Origin: DSVZ01 sp964568145
GTDB lineage: Bacteria; Verrucomicrobiota; Verrucomicrobiia; Limisphaerales; J093
Direction: 5' to 3'
NCBI GenBank assembly: GCA_964568145.1
Contig: CAZMOZ010000001.1
Coordinates: forward strand, 124,001 to 188,000
Length of the DNA stretch: 64,000 nucleotides
The notes beneath the pieces are model-generated. The model ran no database searches. It saw only the letters and a list, made by a program, of their open reading frames with translations, and was not told where the DNA came from. The position numbers and the translations under genes are program-made. Of this stretch, positions 36,288 to 45,640 are shown piece after piece; the stretch's first letter is position 1; every line of letters begins with the position of its first letter.

Positions 36288-38354
36288 ATGGCTGAAGACA
36301 AATCCGTCGTCAAACCACTCGCGGCGCCGCCGCTGGCCCCGCTCAAGCTCAAGCCCCGGCTGGCCCGCACCCCGCGCCAGGCCCCACGCTACGCCGTCAC
36401 CGTCAAGAACCTCGCGGGACAGGAAGTCACGGTGGCCGATCCCCGGGCCACCCGCGCGCTGGTGGCGCTCATGAACGTCCACGCCGTCAACGGCGGCGCC
36501 GCCTGCCATTGGGGCGGCCCGGCCGCGCTGGCCGAGATCAACGCCGCCATCCACGCGCTGATGTTCGGCCTGCCCGACCGGGAATGGTACGAGGCGTTCA
36601 ACTACGTCAACGACGCCGGGCACACCGAGAACGGCCTGTACGCGCTGCGCGCCAATTACGGCTTTGATGGCCTCACCTTCGAGGCGCTCAAGGGATTTCG
36701 CAGCATCACCAGCAAGCTCACCGGCCACGGCGAGTCGCATCTCAACCCGGAGGGCGTGCTGCTGAGCAACGGGCCGCTGGGCTCGGCGCTGCCGCAGTCG
36801 CAAGGACTGGCCTTGGCGGACAAGCTGGCCGGCAACGACCGCGTGACCATCACCATCGTGTCCGATGGCGCGGCGATGGAAGGCGAGGCCAAGGAGGCAT
36901 TCGCCGCCATCCCCGGCCTGGCGGCCAAAGGCCGGCTGAACCCCTTCGTGCTGGTGCTCTCCGACAACGACACCAAGCTGTCTGGCCGCATCACCCAGGA
37001 CGCCTTCAGCATGGCGCCCACGTTCAAGGCCATGTCCGTGCTCGGCTGGCACGTCATCCACGTGGCCAACGGCCACGACCTCCAGGCGGTTTACCAGGCC
37101 TTGGAAAAAGCCGTCGCCGCCGCACGGGCCAGGCCCACGCAGCCGGTCTGCGTCCACTGCAAGACCATCAAGGGCTACGGCGTGAAGACCACGGAGGAAA
37201 GCGCCTCGGGTGGCCACGGCTTCCCGCTGAGCAGCGGCGAGAAGATCGTCGAGTTCGTCCGCGAAATTTACGGCGGACCGCCGCCCGAGGAACTGGCGGC
37301 CTGGGCCAAGGAACTGCGGGCGGACTGGGAAGCCCGCGAGGCCGCCAGGAAGGCCCGGGCGGCCGCGGCTCCCGCCCCGGCGTCCGCGCCCAAGAAAGAC
37401 AAGGTGCAAAGCGGCCTGGCCAAAGGCGCCATCCGCGCCGCGCTGGAGGGCTACCCGGTGTTCTCGGTGTCGGCGGATGTCCAGGGCTCGACCGGCATCA
37501 GCGCGTTTCAGAAGAGTTTCCCGGACCGCTGGATCGAGGTGGGCGTGGCCGAGGCGAACATGGTCAGCACCGGCGCGGGCCTCTCGAAGATGGGTTTTAT
37601 CCCGATCGTGGACACGTTCGCCCAGTTCGGCGTCACCAAGGGCAACCTGCCGCTCACCATGGCCGCGCTGTCGCAGGCGCCGGTCGTGGCCATCTTTTCC
37701 CACGCCGGCCTGCAGGATGCCGCCGACGGCGCGTCTCACCAGGCGACCACCTATTTTGCCGCGGTCAGCGCCATCCCCCACACCGTGGTGGTGGCGCCGT
37801 CCTGCGCGGAGGAGGCGGAGGCGCTGATGTACGAGGCGATCAAACGCCTGGCGGACGCCCGCAGCCACGGGGAGGACGGCGAAAACGTGATCTTCTTCGT
37901 CGGCCGCGAGAACTATCCCCTGAGCCTGAAGCCCGGCGCGAAGTATGCCTGGGGCAAGGCCCAGTTGCTGGCCGAGGGCACGGACGTGGTGCTGGTGGGC
38001 AGCGGGCCGCTGACCGGCAAGGTGATCGAGGCCGGCCAGGCGCTGGCCGCGCAAGGCGTCCAGGCCACGGTGTTCAACAACCCGTTCGTCAACCGGCCGG
38101 ACCTGGACACGATCGCCGCCGCCGTGAGCGATTGCGGCGGGCGGCTGGTGACGATCGAAGACCACCAGATCGCGTGCGGCATGGGCGCGCAGTTGTCGCA
38201 CGCGCTGGCACGCGCGGGCGTGGCGCACCGGGTCATTTCGCTGGGTCTGGACGGCGAGTTCGGCCAGTCGGCGTACCTGGCGGAACACCTGTACGAAAAG
38301 CACGGCCTCACCACCGTGAAGGTGATCGAGGCGGCCAAGCGGCTGCTCAGCTAG
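36288..38354 (+). CDS. tkt: Transketolase
   Basis: The 688-residue protein has a thiamine-diphosphate domain with HGESHLNPEGVLLSNGPLGSA and VSDGAAMEGEAKEAF (GDG-like TPP site). A pyrimidine-binding domain begins near RAALEGYPVFSVSADV, and a C-terminal domain starts around VVLVGSGPLT. An Ala/Pro/Lys-rich linker (about 355-385) joins the halves. Transketolase shuttles two-carbon units between sugar phosphates in the pentose phosphate pathway. The N-terminal 30 residues are a basic Pro-rich extension. The hotdog thioesterase gene follows 14 bp downstream. Confidence 0.88.
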   Translation: MAEDKSVVKPLAAPPLAPLKLKPRLARTPRQAPRYAVTVKNLAGQEVTVADPRATRALVALMNVHAVNGGAACHWGGPAALAEINAAIHALMFGLPDREWYEAFNYVNDAGHTENGLYALRANYGFDGLTFEALKGFRSITSKLTGHGESHLNPEGVLLSNGPLGSALPQSQGLALADKLAGNDRVTITIVSDGAAMEGEAKEAFAAIPGLAAKGRLNPFVLVLSDNDTKLSGRITQDAFSMAPTFKAMSVLGWHVIHVANGHDLQAVYQALEKAVAAARARPTQPVCVHCKTIKGYGVKTTEESASGGHGFPLSSGEKIVEFVREIYGGPPPEELAAWAKELRADWEAREAARKARAAAAPAPASAPKKDKVQSGLAKGAIRAALEGYPVFSVSADVQGSTGISAFQKSFPDRWIEVGVAEANMVSTGAGLSKMGFIPIVDTFAQFGVTKGNLPLTMAALSQAPVVAIFSHAGLQDAADGASHQATTYFAAVSAIPHTVVVAPSCAEEAEALMYEAIKRLADARSHGEDGENVIFFVGRENYPLSLKPGAKYAWGKAQLLAEGTDVVLVGSGPLTGKVIEAGQALAAQGVQATVFNNPFVNRPDLDTIAAAVSDCGGRLVTIEDHQIACGMGAQLSHALARAGVAHRVISLGLDGEFGQSAYLAEHLYEKHGLTTVKVIEAAKRLLS

Positions 38355-38368
38355 TTGGAAAGGTCCGC

Positions 38369-38767
38369 ATGGACCGCATCAAGGCGTTCTTCAAAGGCGA
38401 CCAGTTCGCCGCGCACAACGGCATCGAACTGGTCGAGGTCTCGCCCGGTCTGGCCCGGGCGCGCATGACGCTGCGGCCGACGCACTGCAACGGGCTGAAC
38501 CTCGCGCACGGCGGCGCGCTGTTCACCCTGGCGGACTTCGCGTTCGCGCTGGCCTCCAACTCGCACGGCACCGTGGCGGTGGCCGTCAACGCCAGCATCA
38601 CCATTCTCAAGGCGACCCGCGCCGGCACGCTCGTGGCCGAGGCGCGCGAAGTGTCGAAAAGCAACCGCCTGGGCGCCTACACGGTCGAGGTGCGCGACGA
38701 TGCCGGCGACCTGGTCGCGTTGTTCCAGGGTCTGGCCTACCGCAAGCCTGATCCGCTGCCGGTTTAG
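38369..38767 (+). CDS. PaaI-like hotdog-fold acyl-CoA thioesterase
   Basis: ATG at 38369 (MDRIKAFFKGDQFAAHNGIE) gives 132 residues. HCNGLNLAHGGALFTLADFAFALASNS is the conserved core of the PaaI group (HGG and the following Asp). It hydrolyses acyl- or aryl-CoA esters; the natural substrate is unknown. It starts 14 bp after the transketolase stop and so is probably in its operon, although no pathway link is obvious. Confidence 0.85.
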   Translation: MDRIKAFFKGDQFAAHNGIELVEVSPGLARARMTLRPTHCNGLNLAHGGALFTLADFAFALASNSHGTVAVAVNASITILKATRAGTLVAEAREVSKSNRLGAYTVEVRDDAGDLVALFQGLAYRKPDPLPV

Positions 38768-38770
38768 CCC

Positions 38771-38795
38771 GCAGCCGGAGCCAACTTCCGGCTGC
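38771..38795 (+). terminator. Hairpin after the thioesterase gene
   Basis: GCAGCCGGA...TCCGGCTGC, 9-bp perfect arms with a 7-base loop, 3 bp after the stop codon. No T-tract follows, so termination is plausible but not shown. The rest of the gap to 39087 has no gene. Confidence 0.45.
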
Positions 38796-39087
38796 GCCGC
38801 AGGCCGCCAGGCCCAGGTCGGTCGGTGAACTCACGATCGCTGCGGCGGCATCTCTGATGCCCGCGGCGGCCGAGCTGAAGCTCCCAAACTCAGCCAGCGC
38901 CGGCGGGGGCGATGTTCGATCCTGATCCTGCCGGAAGCTGGCACTGCGTTTGCTAATCTTTCCAGCCATGAACCCACGGCACGTATTCCAGGGCGGTTCG
39001 CCTCACAACTACCCCCTTTCTCCCACGTCCACCGCCCGGCCAGACTGCTCCGGCCGAGGCTTCCTGCCGGTTTAGGCCGTCCCATTC

Positions 39088-42000
39088 GTGGACAGGCTTC
39101 GGCCGGTACGGCGGGGCCGGCGCCTGCTCCCCGTCGTCCTTGGGGCCCTGCTTGCGGCGGCCGCTCCGGCGGGGCGGGCGGCGGACTATTACCTGGCGCC
39201 GCCGGACAACACCCAGTACGGCACCAACTGGGTGGGCCACAGTGAGAGCAACCCCATGCGTTTCACCACCGCCGCCGTGCAGCACATCATCAACTCCAAT
39301 CCCCTCGCTCCCGCCGACCCGGTGGTGCGGCTGCGGTTCCGGCCCGGAGACTACCCCACCGGGGCGTTGTTTTTGGGCGGCGGCGGCCAGCGCCAACTGT
39401 ATTTCCTGGCCTATGAGCCGGAGAACCCGCCGGTGTTGCGCTACGACGTGCCCACCGATCTGGTCGGCTTCTTCCGGGGGCCGATCCGGGAGACCTGGCT
39501 GCTGCAAGCCCCCGACAACGTGACCCTGGCCCGTTTTGAGGCGCGGGACCTGATCCTGGACGGCAACTGGCCGGCCTGGGCGGCGGCGAACACATATGCC
39601 AGCCCGGCCCATGTGGGCGGCTTCAAGCTGGGCGGGCTGCGGGCGCGGGCCCATGCGGGCTGGATCAGCCGGGTGCGCGTCCGCAACTGCGGGGCCAACG
39701 GCGTCACCCCCTGGCACTGGTTGGGCGGGGCCGGCACGGAGAGCTTCCCGCTGTGGGTGGAGGCGGCGGTGTACCAGCCCAACGCCTGGGTGATCGAGAA
39801 GTGCGAAGTGCGCGACTTCCATTCCGTCCACGGCGGCTACTGCACCGCCATCATGGTGACGGTGGCAAAGCCACTTCCTCCCAATGCGCCCGACCCGCAA
39901 GTCCGCGTGGCCGAGGTTCGCGGCTGCGAGGTGTATGGACGCAACCTCGAAGTGGGCCTGGGCACGGCCCACTCCTTCGGGGTGTCCTTCCACGACAACG
40001 TGGTGGTGGGCGCCGACCGGGGCTTCAGCGTGGACACGGCGGAGATAGGCTACGTGGACCTGACCAACAACGTGTTCCTGGACGTGAACCTGCTGGCCAA
40101 CATCGGCGGCCCGACCTGGGGACAGCTCAATGGCGTCTGGCCTTTCCGCCACTTTGCGGTCGCGACCAACGCGGTGCGGCTGCGCGCGGTGCCGCTGTAC
40201 CAGAACTACCGCAGCTATGAGTGGCAGGCGGTCACCTGCGGCGCCTTCACCAACTGGATGCCGGTCAGCAGCGCCACGCTGGCGGCGGGCCGCTGGGCCA
40301 CGGGCTTTTGCGCCGGGCTGCTGATCGGGGGCGCCGACCAGGTCCGGTTTGAGCACAATCGCTTCACCACCCGGCCGCTGGCGGAGTTCTTCGAGCCGGA
40401 CCCGGCCAACACCACGCTGGCCCGGTGGCGGCCGTTCTGGCAGCCGGCCTACAGCCCGGTGACCGGCCAGGTCTGCTACCACGGCACGCCCACGGTGGCC
40501 AGCATCCTGGTGTCCTCGCACGCCATGGATTTCACCAACAGCGCGGTCCTGACCGATCCCGCCCTCCCGCTTTTCGCGCTGGACCAAGTGCCGGGGGCGG
40601 GCTTTGTCCCGGCCGGCCGTCTGGAGCGGGTGCGGCCCTTCTTTGACGGCGCCGGCCGGCTCAGCGACGTGTGGGAAATCCAGCTCAGCCAGCCGGAGGT
40701 GGTGGGCGGCGCGGTGCGCGTGCGGGCGCGCAGCGTGGCGCACCGGCCCCACGCCGAGACCGCGGTCTGGTACCCGGCCTCGCTGGTGCTGGACGTGCGC
40801 TCGGGGCCGAACATCCAGGTGGCGGGCCTCAGCGCGACCTGGACCAATGACGTGGCCTGGTTCAGCTATCCCACCAACGGCGCGTGGGGCCGGGATAAGA
40901 TCGTCGTCCGGACGGTGGGCGCCCCGGACCAGGAGGCCCGGACCGTCGTGGAACTTGTCCACGGCCAGACGGTGCGCTTTGAGCGCATGGCGGACGTGGC
41001 GGACGACCGGCGGCTCAACCCCGACGCCTTCCGCATCAGTCGCAGCGATACGACAGGGGACCTGGACGTGTGGGTTGAGGCGTTGGGCGCGGGCGGGCCG
41101 CGGTTTGCCTCCGCAACCAATGACTACCACCTTTACACCAACCACATCACCTCCACCAACTTGTGGTACTACCTGCCGCCGGAGGCCAACGGCCAGTGGA
41201 AGATCCGCTTGCCGGCGGGCCGGCGTGAGGCCAGTGTGCAGGTGCGGCCGGTGGACAACGACGCCAACCGGAACTGGATCGAATTCGAGATGGCCTGCTT
41301 CCGCATCGTGACCAACGCGGCGTATGCCGTGGCCCCCTCAGGGCCCTGGACCACACCGGGGCTGGTAGCCGAGAGCGTGGCCGTCACCCTTTGGGACGGG
41401 CCCCGGTACCGAATGTACGATCTCTGGGATGTGTCCGGCGGCGGCGGAGCCGCCGCCACCGGCGAATCTCCAGAGGATGAGACGGTAGTGACCGGGGAAG
41501 CGGCGGTGGTTGTCCCCACCGAGGAACAGCCGGAAGCTGTCCCCGAGGAATGGCCGTGGATGCGGCTGAGCCGGACGCACTTTGACAATGAATGGCTGGG
41601 CGAGCCCGAAACGATCGGCGAGGCGCCACAGCCGGAGGCGGGAGCAGATCCGGCAGCCTTGGAGACCCAGGGGCCGCAGCCGGGCGACGCGACGGAGGCG
41701 GCCAGCAGTTCGGAGACGTTGCTCTACACCTTTGCCTACGCGATCAACGACAACACCAGCCTGGGATTCAGCATCGGCGGGTATGCCACCTACTGGGACA
41801 GCTACCTCCAGCAGTATTCGCAGCGGGGCGGACGCTGGCAGTCGCCCACCTACGGCGATCTGATTCAGACCGGCCCGCGCACCATCTTCGGTCTGAGCGA
41901 CGCCAATGACCTGGTGGGCAGCGCCGGCGGCTACGCGTGCTACGTGCCGGCGGGCACCACGGCCCACCATCTGCTGCCTCCGCTGACGAGTGAGCAGCCA

Positions 42001-42804
42001 GGCGAGGCCCTGGCCACCGACGCGATGGGAACCTGGACGGTGGGCTGGAGCAAAAAGAACTTGGGCGGCACCCTGGTGGTTCGTCCCACCCGCTGGCAGC
42101 GCACCGGCCAAACAAACTGGAACGCACTGGACCTGGGCGAACTGCTGCTCAACAAACCGGGCTACGGCTATGGTGTCAACAGCAGCGGAGTGGCTGTGGG
42201 CAAGACCCAAAGCACCAACCAGCAAGGGGTGAGCTGCTGGCGCGCCTTCCGGTGGAACGGCAGCATGCAGGAACTCACGTTGCCGACGAATGGCCTCACC
42301 ATCAACCTCCTGAACAACGTGGCCAACGAGGTGACGGCCGGCGGTCATGCGGTGGGCGCCACGGATGCCGTGTTTGTGCGCGGCACTGAGAAACGGGAGA
42401 CCCGCGCCTGTGTCTGGTGGGGCACGTCCAACGCGCCGGTGACACTGGGCACCATCGCGTGGACCGATCCCAATCCCTGGTGGCAGCCGGGCCGCAGTGA
42501 GGCGCTGGGAGCGTGGGAGACGGGCCCCAACAGTCTGGTGGTGGTGGGCACCGGCTGGATCACCCCCACCGGTTGCAGCCGCGCCTTCCGCCTGGAGCTC
42601 ACTCGCGACTCCGGCAGTGGCGCCATCACCCCGGGGGAGATGATGAATCTCAACGATCCGCAGTTGAGTCTGCTTCCCAGCGGCCGAACCCTGATCACCG
42701 CCGAGGATGTGAACGCGGCGGACTGGATCGTGGGCCAGGCCGTGGACATGTACGGGTACAATCTGGGCTACGTCCTGGTGCCGCAAGGCTACGCGTACCC
42801 GTAG
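39088..42804 (+). CDS. Large secreted protein: parallel beta-helix N-terminus and HAF-type repeat C-terminus
   Basis: GTG start; 1238 residues with a signal peptide (LLPVVLGALLAAAAPAGRAAD). Residues about 30-450 look like a right-handed beta-helix of the pectate-lyase superfamily, with NVTLARFEARDLILDGNW, ISRVRVRNCGANGVT, AWVIEKCEVRDFHSVHGGY and VDLTNNVFLDVN. An acidic Glu/Pro-rich linker (about 795-880) precedes repeats of the HAF type (GVNSSGVAVGKTQST, WRAFRWNGSMQELTLP) common in extracellular proteins. The pairing of these modules is unusual. A polysaccharide-related role is inferred from the fold only; catalytic residues were not identified. The 42841 gene follows 36 bp downstream. Confidence 0.7.
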   Translation: MDRLRPVRRGRRLLPVVLGALLAAAAPAGRAADYYLAPPDNTQYGTNWVGHSESNPMRFTTAAVQHIINSNPLAPADPVVRLRFRPGDYPTGALFLGGGGQRQLYFLAYEPENPPVLRYDVPTDLVGFFRGPIRETWLLQAPDNVTLARFEARDLILDGNWPAWAAANTYASPAHVGGFKLGGLRARAHAGWISRVRVRNCGANGVTPWHWLGGAGTESFPLWVEAAVYQPNAWVIEKCEVRDFHSVHGGYCTAIMVTVAKPLPPNAPDPQVRVAEVRGCEVYGRNLEVGLGTAHSFGVSFHDNVVVGADRGFSVDTAEIGYVDLTNNVFLDVNLLANIGGPTWGQLNGVWPFRHFAVATNAVRLRAVPLYQNYRSYEWQAVTCGAFTNWMPVSSATLAAGRWATGFCAGLLIGGADQVRFEHNRFTTRPLAEFFEPDPANTTLARWRPFWQPAYSPVTGQVCYHGTPTVASILVSSHAMDFTNSAVLTDPALPLFALDQVPGAGFVPAGRLERVRPFFDGAGRLSDVWEIQLSQPEVVGGAVRVRARSVAHRPHAETAVWYPASLVLDVRSGPNIQVAGLSATWTNDVAWFSYPTNGAWGRDKIVVRTVGAPDQEARTVVELVHGQTVRFERMADVADDRRLNPDAFRISRSDTTGDLDVWVEALGAGGPRFASATNDYHLYTNHITSTNLWYYLPPEANGQWKIRLPAGRREASVQVRPVDNDANRNWIEFEMACFRIVTNAAYAVAPSGPWTTPGLVAESVAVTLWDGPRYRMYDLWDVSGGGGAAATGESPEDETVVTGEAAVVVPTEEQPEAVPEEWPWMRLSRTHFDNEWLGEPETIGEAPQPEAGADPAALETQGPQPGDATEAASSSETLLYTFAYAINDNTSLGFSIGGYATYWDSYLQQYSQRGGRWQSPTYGDLIQTGPRTIFGLSDANDLVGSAGGYACYVPAGTTAHHLLPPLTSEQPGEALATDAMGTWTVGWSKKNLGGTLVVRPTRWQRTGQTNWNALDLGELLLNKPGYGYGVNSSGVAVGKTQSTNQQGVSCWRAFRWNGSMQELTLPTNGLTINLLNNVANEVTAGGHAVGATDAVFVRGTEKRETRACVWWGTSNAPVTLGTIAWTDPNPWWQPGRSEALGAWETGPNSLVVVGTGWITPTGCSRAFRLELTRDSGSGAITPGEMMNLNDPQLSLLPSGRTLITAEDVNAADWIVGQAVDMYGYNLGYVLVPQGYAYP

Positions 42805-42840
42805 AGCCTAGAGAACTTCAGAACACCCGGAGGAACAACG

Positions 42841-43812
42841 ATGAAGACGCACCTTTGGATTTGCACCGGGGGCTTGACCCTGCTCGCCCCGGCCCTGCTG
42901 CACGCCCAGCGGCCCTGCCTACCGATGGTGGGGCGGATTCCCCACCCCGACTACACCACCTGCGAGGTGACGATGGAGTTTGCCCACCCGGTGGACCTGG
43001 ACGGGGATGGCATCGCGGACTTCAGCCATGAACGCTTCCTGAGCAAGCATCATTTGGATTACCAGGAAGGTCCCGCGGAGGAATGGAGCATTTTCCATCA
43101 AGACGACACGGTCGAGACGTTGTTCCCCGCCGCGCACGTGGAGCTGTACTGGCTGGTCTGGAGCCCGTATTCGGTGGGGGTGGAGCCGCGGCTGCTGGCG
43201 GGGCACGAACTGCTGCCCGAACCCTTGGTATCGGTCCACCCGCCTTACGGGAGCTGGGGCCTGCCCGAGCCGGCCCGGAGCTGGGTGTACCCCCGCCTCG
43301 CGGCCGAGGGGCTGGGGATCCTTGTCCGGAACATCGAGAAATATCCCTGCGAATGGAAGGGGACCACCATCATCTGCACGGACGGCTACTTTGCCGGCTG
43401 GATGTCCATCTGGTCCTTCCCCCCGGGGTGGGACGGACGGACGCTGGAATCCGACCAGTACTTCGGCTTCCGCGTTCAACGGGCGGATGGCTGGCACCTG
43501 GGCTGGCTGCGGCTCTACTGGAAACAAACCCCGGGGCCTACCCTGGCCCCGCTGACGCTGGTCAGCTCCGCCGTGCATCCGGAGCCGGACACCCCGATTG
43601 TGGCGGGCGAGCCGGCGCGGCCCCGGCTGCGGGCCGGGCGGGAAGGGGCGGAGGTGGTGCTGCGGTGGTCGCCAGTGTGGACCAACGCGGTGCTGGAGCG
43701 GACGGCCAGCCTGAGCGCACCGGCGTGGGAAGCGGTGAGCGGGGCGACCAACCACACCGCGCGCCTGCCCGCCGCCGGCCCGCCGGCCTTCTTCCGCCTG
43801 CGCACGCCCTGA
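42841..43812 (+). CDS. Secreted protein of unknown function with verrucomicrobial C-terminal domain
   Basis: ATG at 42841 sits 7 bases after GGAGG, an ideal ribosome-binding site. The 323 residues begin with a signal peptide (LWICTGGLTLLAPALLHAQR). DLDGDGIADF resembles a Ca-binding loop. The C-terminal 70 residues (VVLRWSPVWTNAVLERTASL ... FFRLRTP) match the short domain ending the twin propeller proteins. The rest is not recognised. It is probably cotranscribed with the beta-helix protein. Confidence 0.72.
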   Translation: MKTHLWICTGGLTLLAPALLHAQRPCLPMVGRIPHPDYTTCEVTMEFAHPVDLDGDGIADFSHERFLSKHHLDYQEGPAEEWSIFHQDDTVETLFPAAHVELYWLVWSPYSVGVEPRLLAGHELLPEPLVSVHPPYGSWGLPEPARSWVYPRLAAEGLGILVRNIEKYPCEWKGTTIICTDGYFAGWMSIWSFPPGWDGRTLESDQYFGFRVQRADGWHLGWLRLYWKQTPGPTLAPLTLVSSAVHPEPDTPIVAGEPARPRLRAGREGAEVVLRWSPVWTNAVLERTASLSAPAWEAVSGATNHTARLPAAGPPAFFRLRTP

Positions 43813-43893
43813 GGGGGATGCCGGGCCAACGGAGACGCCGGCGGTCTTCCAACCTTGGGCAGCCGGCCTCTGGCTCGGAGACCCGGGGTGTCG

Positions 43894-43914
43894 TCGCCCC
43901 TCAGCGAGGGGCGA
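43894..43914. terminator. Hairpin between convergent genes
   Basis: TCGCCCCT...AGGGGCGA, perfect 8-bp arms with a CAGCG loop. With the GCCGGCCTCTG sequence at 43863, it repeats the arrangement at 23627-23672. The surrounding 43813-44114 stretch holds no gene. Confidence 0.5.
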
Positions 43915-44114
43915 TCTACCTGAGGCTGTGTTGGGCCGGCGGGGGCGCCGACGCCCCGGTGGGCGGGTCCGCGTGCTCGCAAACTTCGCGTGGGCGGATG
44001 CCCGATGCTGATTCTACGCGGTTCTTGTCGGTGGGCGGTGACTCCTCATCCCGAAAGGGCCGTTTTGGAGTCTTACCCCAATTGGCGACGTCCGCGGCTG
44101 CCACGGTTTTTGGG

Positions 44115-45602
44115 TCAGAACGTGAACGCCACTTCGGCGCGCAGGAAGGTGAGCAGGTCGTCGTGGGCGTAGTAATCACCCTGCCAGATGAACTCGGCCC
44201 ACAGGTGGCCCTTCACGTGCCGGCTGAAGGTCTGGGTGAGCACGGCCTGGGCGTAGTGCCCGCGGAAGTTGCCATCCTGGCTGAACAGGCTGGCGTTGAG
44301 CGTGCGCGTGGGGGTTTCCTCCGGCGCGAACAGGGCGTTGTAGTAGGCGCCGAAGTGCGTCCGCTTCGCCGGCGTGAAGGTTCACCCGCCGCCGATGCGC
44401 TGGAGGTTGTTCAACTGGGCGATCCGGCCGCCCGTTTCGTTCACGTACGAGTAGATGTACAGCTCGCTCCAGCGCGGCCAGCGGCCCCAGAGGATGTCGA
44501 ACATCTCGTCGCGGTCGGGCGTGTCCGGATCGTCGCCGGACAGGTACTCGTACACGAGGTGGAACTGGTTGTTCAGCGCGTCGCGGCACAGGTAGGTGAG
44601 GTGGGCGTTGCCGCCGAAGGCGTCCATCTCCCGCCGTTCGGTGGTGGCGTTCACCGGCGTGCGAACCATCGGGTCCTGCTTGTTGCCAAACTGGTAGGCG
44701 CCCTCGAGGCTGTAATGCCAGTGGTCGCCGGGATTGCCGGCGATGCGCGCGCCGGTGGTGTACAGGTCGGCGTTGTCGCCGTTGCGCGCCACGGCGCGGT
44801 CGCCCTTGTAGAAGAAGAAGCCCTCGAGCGTGGTGTTCTTCAACGACTTGTTCGACAGGTACAAGATCGCGCCGGTCTCGTCCTGCTCGGTGAGGAAGTA
44901 GGCGCTCGAGTTGTCAATCGTGGGCAGCCAGCCGGCCGGCCGCGCGTTCTGGTAGATGCCGATGAGGTCCACCTTGGTCTTGGCGCTCTTGAAGTCGTAC
45001 GTCGCGCGGGCGCTGTCCAGGAAGTAGCTCCAGGAGCCGTCGCCCGGGGTGCCGTCCGCCACCAGCCACCAGTTCCAGAAGTCGCCGATGGTGATGTCCT
45101 GCCGGCCGACGGTGAGGGTCAGTGGCTGGTCGAGGACGTTGTTCCACTTGAGGTTCAGGTTGTCCAAGATGCCGTACCGCCATTCCATGCCCGTCTGGCC
45201 GCCGTACACCGGGATGAAGGACGGCTCGGTCCAGAGCCGCGCTTCCGAGGACAGGCGGGCGTTGAAGGTCACGTTGGTGACCGGCGTGACGGTCGTCCAC
45301 AGACGGCTGCGGAACCGCACGACGTTCTGCTCATGACGCGGCGCGTCTCCGTCCAGCGTCACGATGTTGTTGTAGTACTCGTCCCGGACGCGCAGGTCCG
45401 CGCCCCAGCTCAGCCACGGCGCGGGGTTTTTGGCGTCCTGGATCCACTGCTCCGTGGCGCTCAACTTCGCGGCGGACTTGGGCGGGGGCGGCGCGGCGGG
45501 CGGCGTCGGCACCGCAATCGAGGCGGACTGGGCGTGGCCGGTGAGCCAGCCGGCGGTGACGGCGGCCACGGCGCTTAACGAGCGGGACAGGTGATGCTTC
45601 AT
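44115..45602 (-). CDS. Outer-membrane beta-barrel porin (alginate-export-like), interrupted by one in-frame TGA
   Basis: ATG at 45602 (MKHHLSRSLSAVAAVTAGWL) has a signal peptide. The mature part reads like an alginate_exp barrel: WLSWGADLRVRDEYYNNI, RFRSRLWTTVTPVTNV, LTLTVGRQDITIGDFWNWW. TGA lies at 44382-44384 in RIGGG-stop-TFTPAKRTHFGAYY; beyond it the same frame continues 89 codons to AEVAFTF-stop, a proper barrel C-terminus ending in Phe. Expected residue at the stop is Trp (TGG), so a single G-to-A change explains it. Either a sequencing or population variant or a recent nonsense mutation. It closes the ior/symporter operon and probably lets the substrate cross the outer membrane. Confidence 0.75.
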
Positions 45603-45640
45603 GGTGGTTCGGTCGTTTGGTTTGTCTGCGGAAAGAGCCT

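Noticed and set aside
36246..38303. 685-codon open frame antisense to transketolase
   Set aside because: Shadow frame; the plus strand encodes a clear transketolase with TPP motifs.
38953..41145. 730-codon open frame on the minus strand
   Set aside because: It is antisense to the beta-helix gene, low-complexity Arg/Ala/Gly/Val, and results from high GC at third positions.
44115..45602. TGA recoded as Trp or selenocysteine genome-wide
   Set aside because: TGA ends many intact genes here, including those with 4-base ATGA overlaps; no SECIS-like structure was seen after the porin TGA.
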